Shown here: positions 1 through 7,310 of the stretch, one piece after another | Position numbering within the stretch: position 1 is the first letter of the stretch | How the letters are laid out: every line of letters starts with the position of its first letter | Origin: Saprospiraceae bacterium | GTDB taxonomy: Bacteria > Bacteroidota > Bacteroidia > Chitinophagales > Saprospiraceae | NCBI GenBank assembly: GCA_019638385.1 | Contig: JAHBTW010000002.1 | Coordinates: 310,001 to 374,000 of the forward strand | DNA: 64,000 nt | Direction of reading: 5' to 3' | The notes under the pieces: model-generated | The model's database searches: none | The model's input: the letters and a program-made list of their open reading frames with translations, nothing else | What the model was told of the DNA's origin: nothing | Made by a program: the position numbers and the translations under genes

Positions 1-162
1 GAAAAAACGCCCGCCTCCGGCTACCACAGTTTTTTCTATCTTGACGGGCGACTGAGAAAAATTCAATCCAATACCCCTGTTTTTTCAGGCAAGCGCCGTG
101 GCGACACGATACAATTGCCGTTCAGAAAAGGACTCTGGGGCTTCGATTTTGTTCCGCTATAA
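1..162 (+). CDS. C-terminal end of an unrecognised protein (5' end outside the window)
   Basis: An open frame runs from base 1 to a TAA at 160-162 and gives 53 residues, including GYHSFFYLDGRL and ending KGLWGFDFVPL. The next start codon, of murB, lies 5 bases after the stop, which suggests co-transcription and translational coupling. The residue mix (aromatic, basic, alternating hydrophobic) looks like genuine coding sequence and not a chance frame. I do not recognise the family, and too little is present to assign one. The sequence left of the window would settle it. Confidence 0.55.
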   Translation, partial: EKTPASGYHSFFYLDGRLRKIQSNTPVFSGKRRGDTIQLPFRKGLWGFDFVPL

Positions 163-167
163 CCGCT

Positions 168-1181
168 ATGAAGTACCAAACATACACATCGCTTCGCACT
201 TTCAACTCCTTCGGCATCGAGGCTGCTGCCGAACGGTACGCGCCGGTTCATTCCGTTTCCGAATTACAAACCCTCCTTCGCGAAGAGGATGAAAGCCCGC
301 TGCGCATTTTGGGCGGCGGCAGTAATGTGCTCATTACCGGCGATTTGTCGGGCCGGCTGCTGCACATCCGCATTCCCGGCAGGCAGGTAGAAACGCGGAA
401 TGCCGATACCGTCATTGTTTCGGCAGGCGCCGGAGAAAACTGGCACGAGTTTGTGCTGTGGTGTCTTTCCCAGGACTTCGGCGGGTTGGAAAACCTGTCG
501 CTTATACCCGGCTCGGCGGGGGCGGCGCCCATTCAAAACATCGGAGCTTACGGCGTAGAACTGGCCGATGTGTTCGATCACTTAGAAGCCGTTGACCTGC
601 ACACCGGCGCGACGCTGCGCATGGACCGGGCCGAGTGCGCGTTCGGGTATCGCGACAGTTTTTTTAAAAAAGAAGGCGCCGGCCGCTATTGCATTACCAA
701 GGTGTTTTTCCGGCTCAGCACAGCCAATCATCGCTTACATCTCGACTACGGGGCCATTCGCGAAACTTTAGCCGCCATGAAGGTCGTTACACCCGGCATC
801 CGCGACCTCAGCCGGGCCGTTATTCACATTCGCAGCAGCAAACTTCCCGACCCGGCCCGCATCGGCAACGCGGGCAGTTTTTTTAAAAATCCGGAAATAG
901 AAACCGCCGAGTTGAACCGGCTGAAGCAACTCCTGCCCCTGCTCGTCGCTTATCCAGCCGGGGAGGACCGCCACAAAATACCCGCCGCTCAACTCATTGA
1001 GGCTTGCGGCTGGAAGGGATACCGGCAGGGCGATGCCGGCTGTTATGAAAAACAGGCATTAGTACTCGTCAACTACGGCCATGCCGCCGGCAGCGAAATA
1101 TTGGCCCTTGCTCAGCAGATTGCCCGATCGGTGTGGGAGCGCTACGGCGTGCGCATCGTGCCGGAAGTAAATGTTTGGTAA
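168..1181 (+). CDS. murB: UDP-N-acetylmuramate dehydrogenase MurB
   Basis: Cytoplasmic flavoenzyme that reduces UDP-GlcNAc-enolpyruvate to UDP-MurNAc with NADPH, the second committed step of peptidoglycan precursor synthesis. The 337-residue length fits type I MurB. Visible signatures: the FAD-binding stretch GGGSNVLI (about 49-56), LSLIPGSAGAAPIQNIGAYG (about 110-129), GYRDSFFK (about 160-167, substrate-binding Arg162), the catalytic Ser in GNAGSFFKNP (Ser237), and the C-terminal AQLIEACGWKG followed by a VPEVNVW end typical of the family. The ATG start sits 5 bases after the upstream stop and is followed directly by the family N-terminus. The gene ends 10 bases before the stop of the convergent gene at 1192. 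Confidence 0.97.
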   Translation: MKYQTYTSLRTFNSFGIEAAAERYAPVHSVSELQTLLREEDESPLRILGGGSNVLITGDLSGRLLHIRIPGRQVETRNADTVIVSAGAGENWHEFVLWCLSQDFGGLENLSLIPGSAGAAPIQNIGAYGVELADVFDHLEAVDLHTGATLRMDRAECAFGYRDSFFKKEGAGRYCITKVFFRLSTANHRLHLDYGAIRETLAAMKVVTPGIRDLSRAVIHIRSSKLPDPARIGNAGSFFKNPEIETAELNRLKQLLPLLVAYPAGEDRHKIPAAQLIEACGWKGYRQGDAGCYEKQALVLVNYGHAAGSEILALAQQIARSVWERYGVRIVPEVNVW

Positions 1182-1191
1182 GATCGGTGCA

Positions 1192-2634
1192 TCATTCTGC
1201 GTTGCATTCCTCCAATAGCCAGTATTTATTGATCACGTTTTCCGTATGCTCCACTTTGAGCGCCAGTTCATCTAATTTTTCGCGGAGCGCCTTCTTTGAA
1301 TAGGTGTAGGCATGATGCCGCAATTGGACTAATTTTTTGGAAAACCGCAAGAAGTTGGTGTAGCTGCGCTTTTGTTCCGTGGTGATTTTTTGGGTTCGGA
1401 TGACGTAAATCCGAAAGGTTTCGATGAGGGAGAGCAGCGCCTCGGTGTCGTGCTGGGCGTAATACGTGCGCAGCAGCAGGAAGTTGGAATTGAGGTGGTA
1501 TTTCACATCGGTAAACTGAACGTGCAGCAGGGTTTGCAGGGTGTTGTCGTACTGTTTCTTGTGGTAGTAAAAATTGGCTAAGTTGTAGCTGTACGCGTTC
1601 TCGCGCTGGTGAGCGGGGATGAAATCTTTGTACTGGTGCAGGAAATTCTCCGTCCATTCAAATGCCTTGAGGCTACAGCCCAGCGTAGCGATGTTTTTGT
1701 AATCCCACTCAGACAAGACGTTGTTTTTGAGTAGCATACCGGAGGAAAGCCCTTTTTTGTAGAGATCGAACAATTCCGTTTGGTATTCGCTCTCCCCCTG
1801 ATTGATACGCCGGATGCAGTAGTTATAAGCAAAGGTGTACAAATCGCCACCGTCCACCTGCGACATAGACGACAACTGCTCCGCAAGCATGGTTTTCATC
1901 TCTGCATAGTGGCGGGGTTCGTCCTCTTCGCGAAGACTCATCAAAATGGTATGATAGAGCTTTACCCCCGGATCGTTTTCAAATTGAGCCCAATTGGCTT
2001 GCAAATACGCGAGCAACTCCTCCAAAAATCCCAGGTCGTAGTGTGAGTTCAGCACCATCATGTTGGCCGTGAGGTGGCAGCAATTGCGCAACTTCTCCAC
2101 GACGTAGTAGCGGTCTAAGTGATTAATCATGCGCTGCAGCCCGCCGGATTCAGAACGGTCTATGAATTCCACTCCATAATATCCCATCAGCGCATTGAGC
2201 CGGTACTGTGCATAGTGATATTGCCCGTTGGGGAAGGTGTGCTGCGCGAGATTTTTCTCCATTTGTTTAGCCCGGTTGACCAACAAATCAAACCGCCCCT
2301 GCTCAAAAGCCGCCTCTAAAGTGAGCAACTGCTCCGTGAGCGGATGCTGATCCACATATTCAAAAGCCAAAAAGCGGTGGTATTGCTTCTTGAGGTACGA
2401 CATGACATTGTGCAATTTCTGCTCGTCGTAAGACAGGCCGGGAAACAACAGCCCGTACAATTCCTCCCGCTCCAGATCCGCCTCCGTTTCCGACATGCGC
2501 GCCAGAATGATGTCTAATAGTTGGTTCGTCTTTTCGTGTTGATTGAAATAAGGCGAGTTGACAAACTGGTGAAACCGCTCTCTTTCGCGTGGGGATAGCT
2601 CCCGAAGAAATTTTATTATCCGGCTCTGTTGCAT
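1192..2634 (-). CDS. Conserved hypothetical 480-aa helical protein
   Basis: I do not recognise this protein. It begins MQQSRIIKFLRELSPRERER, has no signal peptide or membrane segment, and is rich in Leu, Gln, Tyr and charged residues arranged like stacked helical hairpins, as in TPR-type or alpha-solenoid proteins. Examples are the stretches around LANFYYHKKQYDNTL and LRTYYAQHDTEALLSLIETF in its C-terminal half. It is probably a cytoplasmic scaffold or regulator; I cannot say more. The ATG start has a promoter-like TAnnTTTG about 40 bases upstream. It is transcribed alone, convergent with murB and separated from the helicase gene upstream by 432 bases. Confidence 0.75.
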   Translation of the reverse strand: MQQSRIIKFLRELSPRERERFHQFVNSPYFNQHEKTNQLLDIILARMSETEADLEREELYGLLFPGLSYDEQKLHNVMSYLKKQYHRFLAFEYVDQHPLTEQLLTLEAAFEQGRFDLLVNRAKQMEKNLAQHTFPNGQYHYAQYRLNALMGYYGVEFIDRSESGGLQRMINHLDRYYVVEKLRNCCHLTANMMVLNSHYDLGFLEELLAYLQANWAQFENDPGVKLYHTILMSLREEDEPRHYAEMKTMLAEQLSSMSQVDGGDLYTFAYNYCIRRINQGESEYQTELFDLYKKGLSSGMLLKNNVLSEWDYKNIATLGCSLKAFEWTENFLHQYKDFIPAHQRENAYSYNLANFYYHKKQYDNTLQTLLHVQFTDVKYHLNSNFLLLRTYYAQHDTEALLSLIETFRIYVIRTQKITTEQKRSYTNFLRFSKKLVQLRHHAYTYSKKALREKLDELALKVEHTENVINKYWLLEECNAE

Positions 2635-2670
2635 CAGAAATAGTGTTTCAAGTTCAGAAATTCAATGCAA

Positions 2671-2697
2671 CAAAAGTAGTAATTAATTTACATTCAA
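2671..2697 (-). promoter_or_regulatory. Bacteroidota-type promoter of the 480-aa gene
   Basis: Read on the minus strand, TTG (2697-2695) is followed after 16 bases by TACTTTTG (2678-2671), matching the Bacteroidota -33/-7 pattern TTG...TAnnTTTG. It lies 37 bases upstream of the ATG at 2634. The spacer is at the short end of the usual range. Confidence 0.5.
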
Positions 2698-2782
2698 TAC
2701 ATTGGTTAAAATAAAAAGTACAACTCAATTACAGAAAGTTTTTTAAATGTACTATTTATGAGTCAAAACATGACGCATCTTT

Positions 2783-2996
2783 GTACCGTCACTCACAATG
2801 AAACACTATAAACACAGAAACGCAACTCGCTAATAACAAATCTTATAATTCCACAACACGACCGCTACTAACAATTTTTTTCCCAAACAGCGGAGCGCGT
2901 TTAGAGCGGGGTCTAATCTCCCCCGCCCGCTCCAAAGAATTATAATCTCATGAGTGCGTTGGAAAGGGTACTGCAGCAATGTGGTACCCTTTTTTT
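2783..2996 (+). ncRNA. Candidate structured small RNA or orphan leader in a 432-bp gene-free stretch
   Basis: The gap 2635-3066 has no convincing gene but does have structure on the plus strand. A CATCTTTG element (2776-2783, one mismatch to TAnnTTTG) is followed by segments that can pair in nested order: CACTCA 2790-2795 with TGAGTG 2951-2956, TTATAATTC 2843-2851 with GAATTATAA 2937-2945, GGAGCG 2892-2897 with CGCTCC 2928-2933, and GCGGGG 2906-2911 with CCCCGC 2921-2926. A strong terminator closes it. A tiny frame, MKHYKHRNATR (ATG 2798), lies near the 5' end. There is no known-family match that I can name. It could be a small RNA or a stranded attenuator leader. Confidence 0.4.
2963..2996 (+). 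terminator. Rho-independent terminator, rightward
   Basis: AAAGGGTAC (2963-2971) pairs with GTACCCTTT (2984-2992) around a 12-base loop and continues into a T-run to 2996. No annotated rightward gene precedes it, so it implies a transcript within 2783-2996. The helicase gene (leftward) begins its 3' end at 3067. Confidence 0.75.
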
Positions 2997-2998
2997 AT

Positions 2999-3021
2999 GC
3001 ATGGAGCATAGGGGCATAGAG
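2999..3021. repeat. Extragenic CATAG/TATGC-type short repeat, copy 1
   Basis: Iterates GCATGGAGCATAGGGGCATAG, a 7-8-base unit (GGAGCATA/GGGCATA). The same units recur at 10560-10593, 12124-12173 and 18507-18524, always in or next to intergenic spacers. Confidence 0.55.
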
Positions 3022-3066
3022 TTTCCGCCGAGAGTTTCATGGAGCGCAGGAGGGAAGCCTTCGCGG

Positions 3067-6000
3067 CTATTCCGTTTGTACTTCCACCAATACGGCTGAT
3101 AACACGAAATGCACGAATGTGCCGGCTACCGGTTTTTTGAAACTTGCCCGCAGCGAAGCGCCGGCCAAATGCAGCCACCCCGCCAGTTCCGCAGCCCGTT
3201 GGCCCCATTTCACATTGTTGTGATCGCTGTCGAAACTGCTGTTCTGAATCAACACCAAACCGGCATCGGTTTCCAATACCAAATCGAGTACGGCGTAAAA
3301 AAAGCGCCCATCCTGTTCCAGCATGACCGGGTACTTGCGGTGCATGGTTTGTATATTGAAACGCTGCCCCAGATAGCCTGCCCAGCTTTGCCCGGCCTGC
3401 AGGAGCCGCAGTTCGGTCAGTCCGGAATCGGGACAAAAACGAGCGATGGAATACTTCGCTATTTTGATATGCTCTTCGGCGGAAAGCCCCTCATAGTAAG
3501 CATTCAGAAATGCCTTGATGCCCTTAGCCGCGGCATAGCGATCGGCATCGGCCGGCAGTGCGATCTCGGCGCCGTAGCACATCGGCTTGCCCGCCTGCGC
3601 TTTGACGGCAGCGTTATAGTTTTCGCGACGCACATCAATGAAAGCCGGCGCATAAACAGCCCGACCCTTGCGGGCTTCCAAGTAAGCCACATCGCCTTCG
3701 CGCAATTCGGCATAAGTGAAATCACGCGGATAGGCGAGCTGTTCGGTGCGGACAGTCAGCGGCAAACCGTCCCATTCCCAAGGTGTTTCCTCCGAGTGGG
3801 GGTCCAATACCGGGTAGTCCTCCACACCGGCGTGCCACACCCGGTTGAGCCATTTGGGCGGGCGATTAACCGTAGGAAAAATGAGATAATCTCTGGCGCG
3901 GGTAAGGCCCACATACAGCAGGCGCGCCTCCTCGCGCAGTGCCCGCGCCGTGACGGCAGCTTGTTCCGGCCCGGCCTTGAGGCGTTCGTCCAAGGGCGTG
4001 TTGAGGGCCTGATCGCCATACGGGTTTACCCAAAACCGAAGCAGGCGGTTGCCCAGCAGGTTGTCGAGGTCCACCGTTTCCTGTTGGGGTACAATGTCAA
4101 ATCCCCACACATCGGCGCGCAAGCGCTGCTCCAGACTATGGCATATCGTGACGGGCCATTCCAATCCTTTACTTTTGTGATAGGTGAGCACTTCTACCGT
4201 GTCGGGGCCTTGCCCGGAGGCCTGCATGTCTTTTTCGTTGTTTTCCAAATCGCTGAGCCACAACAGGAAGCCCCCCAGCGATGCGGCCGTGTGCAGGCGG
4301 GTGCAGCCGTCTTCGTATTGCAGGGCCAGCCGGCGCAGGGCTTCTATATTGTCCAAGCGCTGCTGTGCATTGCCCCATGCGGCAATGATGCGGCGCAGTT
4401 CGAGTTCGTCCAACAACACATCCAATATTTCGGCGCCGGAGCACTCGGCCAGTTCTTTGCGCAAGCGCAGCAGCCGGTTGATGACGGGGTGGTCTTTGCT
4501 CCACAAGCCCTCCGCGCGGTTTTGCTCTACCTGTTCCAGATAGTCTAAGCGGTTTTCAATAATATCTTCAATGTCAATGCCGCCGGCCAACAGGAGGATT
4601 TCGGCAATGGACAGGGAGTCGCGGTAGTTGAGTACAAATTTCAGACAGGCCGCCACCAAACGGGCTTCTGCTGTGGCGAGCAATCCGTTGCGGGATATAG
4701 CAGCTCGCAGCCCGGCGCGGTGCAGCGCTTCGGCCAGGGTCGCGCATTCTTTGTTGGACCGGCACAGGATGGCCACATCGCCGGGGCGGGCCGGACGGGC
4801 GCTTTTCGCGTCTTTGTCCCAAATCAGTACGCCGGCATCCAACCACTCCCGCAAGCGTTCGGCAATACAGTTTTCCATCCAGGGCGAACCGGGCGGCCTG
4901 CCGGTTTCGCCTTCGGCCCGGAAATGCCAGTGCCACAGTGCATCGGTTAGTCCGGGCGCGTCGGTCGCCCTGGCGCGCTTGGGTTCGAGGGCGACCTGAT
5001 CGGCGGGCAGCTCCGGGAATGCTTTGGTGAAAAGGGCATTGGAAGCATACACCAAGTCCTGCCGCGAGCGCCACGAATAGCGCTGAATATCTTCCGGGCG
5101 AATGCCGCCGCTTTGGTCCACAATGGCCTGCATGAGTCGCGGATCGGCGCCCCGGAATCCGTAGATGGACTGTTTGGGGTCGCCTACCCATACGGAATGA
5201 GCGGCCATGCGGGAGAGTTTGAGAAAAATTTCCAACTGAATGGGGTTGGTATCCTGAAACTCATCCACCATGAGCAGATCGAGTTCTTCAGATAAAATAT
5301 TCCGCACCTCCGGCTTGTCTAACAAGCGTAGAATGAGGGTTTCCATGTCGGTATAGTCAATGAGGCCGCGTTGTTTTTTGTACCGTTCGTACTCTTGCAG
5401 GGCATCGGTGGCCGCCTCGAAGATGTGGAAGATGTAGTCGCGTATGTCATTTTGGAAAGCGGCATTGGCCTCGTGTTCGCGGGCGGCTTCTATGAGCGGA
5501 GCGGCATCGTCGCGGCTTTTCACAGCTACCTTGGTTTTGGCTGTTTTCATCCAAAAGCGCCATGACAATATACCGTTGAGGCTGAGTTGGCGGCGGGCAT
5601 CGCGCCACACGGCTACGGCATCGGCGGTTGTTTTGGTGGCATCGCCGTTGTTTTCCACACGGGCGATGGCGGCGTCGAGCGCTTCGGCGAAGCGGCGGTG
5701 CAGTGCCTCTTCCGATTCTTGCGTGGCAGCGGGGAGGTAACGGGCGAAGGATTCCCAAGAGTAGCTTTTACTTGCCGCGAGGGTTTCCAACGAAAACGCA
5801 TTGGAGCGGGCGATGTCGGTGAGTTCGCGCAGCTCCTTGCGCCAGTCGTGCGGAGCGCGGTCGTGCATACCGAGGCGGTGACACAGGCGGTCAATGGCTT
5901 CGACCCGTTCGGCGCGGAGCACCATAGCGAGGGAGTTGTTGAAGAGGGTTTGTTGGTCTTCTTCGGCAATGATTTCCACCCGTGGAGAAACGCCCGCCTC

Positions 6001-6285
6001 AAAAGCAAAACGCTGCAAGAGTTTAACGCCGAGGCTGTGTACAGTACCGATGAGCGCATTGGTAAGTTCGTCGGCCTCGCGGATCAGCCCCGATTCGAGC
6101 AGCCGCACGCGCACGCGTTCCTGCAATTCGGCTGCCGCTTTTTTGGTAAAAGTAGTGGCAATGATCCCGGAAGGGCGCACGCCCTTTTGCAGCAGGTCCA
6201 CCATTTCGGAAGTCAGACGGAAGGTCTTGCCGCTGCCGGCGCCGGCGGAGATGATGCGAATATGCGTTGGTGGCGATGGCGTCAT
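3067..6285 (-). CDS. UvrD/AddA-like superfamily 1 helicase with degenerate C-terminal nuclease region
   Basis: 1072-residue ATP-dependent 3'-5' DNA helicase of the UvrD/RecB/AddA group, expected in double-strand-break repair. Motifs in order: Walker A SAGAGSGKT (13-21), Ia TTFTKKAA (about 44-51), II VDEFQDT (340-346), III GDPKQSIYGFRGA (368-380), IV SWRSR (404-408), V YHKSKGLEWP, and VI LLYVGLTRARD. The length and the C-terminal beta-rich tail resemble AddA/RecB proteins that carry a PD-(D/E)XK nuclease. Here the region around VLDLVLETDAGLVLIQNSS (about 999-1017) has QNSS where D-x-K is expected, so nuclease activity looks lost. No AddB or RecC partner lies nearby. It is the last gene of a leftward run (E1, metF, helicase), 64 bases after metF. 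Confidence 0.9.
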   Translation of the reverse strand: MTPSPPTHIRIISAGAGSGKTFRLTSEMVDLLQKGVRPSGIIATTFTKKAAAELQERVRVRLLESGLIREADELTNALIGTVHSLGVKLLQRFAFEAGVSPRVEIIAEEDQQTLFNNSLAMVLRAERVEAIDRLCHRLGMHDRAPHDWRKELRELTDIARSNAFSLETLAASKSYSWESFARYLPAATQESEEALHRRFAEALDAAIARVENNGDATKTTADAVAVWRDARRQLSLNGILSWRFWMKTAKTKVAVKSRDDAAPLIEAAREHEANAAFQNDIRDYIFHIFEAATDALQEYERYKKQRGLIDYTDMETLILRLLDKPEVRNILSEELDLLMVDEFQDTNPIQLEIFLKLSRMAAHSVWVGDPKQSIYGFRGADPRLMQAIVDQSGGIRPEDIQRYSWRSRQDLVYASNALFTKAFPELPADQVALEPKRARATDAPGLTDALWHWHFRAEGETGRPPGSPWMENCIAERLREWLDAGVLIWDKDAKSARPARPGDVAILCRSNKECATLAEALHRAGLRAAISRNGLLATAEARLVAACLKFVLNYRDSLSIAEILLLAGGIDIEDIIENRLDYLEQVEQNRAEGLWSKDHPVINRLLRLRKELAECSGAEILDVLLDELELRRIIAAWGNAQQRLDNIEALRRLALQYEDGCTRLHTAASLGGFLLWLSDLENNEKDMQASGQGPDTVEVLTYHKSKGLEWPVTICHSLEQRLRADVWGFDIVPQQETVDLDNLLGNRLLRFWVNPYGDQALNTPLDERLKAGPEQAAVTARALREEARLLYVGLTRARDYLIFPTVNRPPKWLNRVWHAGVEDYPVLDPHSEETPWEWDGLPLTVRTEQLAYPRDFTYAELREGDVAYLEARKGRAVYAPAFIDVRRENYNAAVKAQAGKPMCYGAEIALPADADRYAAAKGIKAFLNAYYEGLSAEEHIKIAKYSIARFCPDSGLTELRLLQAGQSWAGYLGQRFNIQTMHRKYPVMLEQDGRFFYAVLDLVLETDAGLVLIQNSSFDSDHNNVKWGQRAAELAGWLHLAGASLRASFKKPVAGTFVHFVLSAVLVEVQTE

Positions 6286-6349
6286 GTTGTACCGGGTTTT
6301 TCATTCGGTTCCCAATGGCGAGTATATAGCTTTTTGCGGAGAAATGTTC

Positions 6350-7306
6350 TTAAAACACCGCCTCTGCAATTTGCCGAGTGGTCTTCGAGTCGCCCATGGT
6401 GTAATAATGCAGACAGGGCGCTCCGGCGGCCTTGAGTTCTTTCGACTGCGCAATGCACCACTCAATGCCGGCCTGCCGCTTGGCTTCGGCGGTTTTGGCC
6501 TGATGAACGGCACTGACCAGATCGTGCGGCAAATTCACATAAAAATTGCGGGCAATGGAGCTGAGTTGCGGTTCTTTGGTGATGGGTTTCAGCCCCGGCA
6601 CGATGGGGACGGTGATACCCATATCGCGGCAGCGCTGCACAAATTCGAAGAACTTTGCATTATCAAAAAACATCTGCGTGACGATGTAATTGGCGCCGGC
6701 ATCCACTTTGGCTTTGAGGTACGCCAGGTCCAGGTCCATGTTGGGCGCTTCAAAGTGCTTTTCCGGGTAACCGGCCACCCCGATGCAAAAATCGGTTCGC
6801 TCGCCGTTTTCGATGTTCTCGTCCAGGTATTTGCCGGCGTTCATATCGGCTATTTGCCGCACCAAATCCAGTGCGTAGGCATGGCCCTGCTCTTCGGGCA
6901 CAAAGCGGCCGTCGAACTTGCGCGCGTCGCCGCGAATGGCCAACACATTGTTGATATTGAGGAAGTTGAGATCAATCAGCGCGTTTTCTGTGTCTTCTTT
7001 GGTGAAGCCGCCGCAAATGAGATGCGGCACGGCATCCACGCCGTAACGGTGTACAATGGCGGCGCATATCCCCACCGTGCCGGGGCGCTTGCGGATGGAA
7101 ATTTTTTCAAAATACCCACCGGCCCGCTGCACATACACAAACTCCTCGCGGTGGTAGGTCACGTCAATGAACGGCGGTTTGAACTCCATGAGCGGGTCAA
7201 GAGAGTCAAAGATAGCCTGCATCCCGCCGCCTTTGGGGGGCGGCAACACCTCGAAGGAGATCAGCGTTTGGCCGGCGGTCTTGTCGAAATAGTCGGTTAC
7301 TTTCAT
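6350..7306 (-). CDS. metF: 5,10-methylenetetrahydrofolate reductase
   Basis: Flavoprotein that reduces 5,10-methylene-THF to 5-methyl-THF, feeding methionine synthesis. The 318-residue length is normal for bacterial MetF, which is a single TIM-barrel catalytic domain. Seen: N-terminal FEVLPPPKGGG holding the catalytic Glu (family FEFFPPK), AVPHLICGGFTKEDTE, NVLAIRGDARK, CIGVAGYPEKH, YIVTQMFFDN and IVPGLKPI. The ATG at 7306 begins 4 bases after the stop of the E1 fusion gene, so the two are almost certainly co-transcribed. No ACT or regulatory extension is present. Confidence 0.96.
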   Translation of the reverse strand: MKVTDYFDKTAGQTLISFEVLPPPKGGGMQAIFDSLDPLMEFKPPFIDVTYHREEFVYVQRAGGYFEKISIRKRPGTVGICAAIVHRYGVDAVPHLICGGFTKEDTENALIDLNFLNINNVLAIRGDARKFDGRFVPEEQGHAYALDLVRQIADMNAGKYLDENIENGERTDFCIGVAGYPEKHFEAPNMDLDLAYLKAKVDAGANYIVTQMFFDNAKFFEFVQRCRDMGITVPIVPGLKPITKEPQLSSIARNFYVNLPHDLVSAVHQAKTAEAKRQAGIEWCIAQSKELKAAGAPCLHYYTMGDSKTTRQIAEAVF

Positions 7307-7310
7307 AGCT

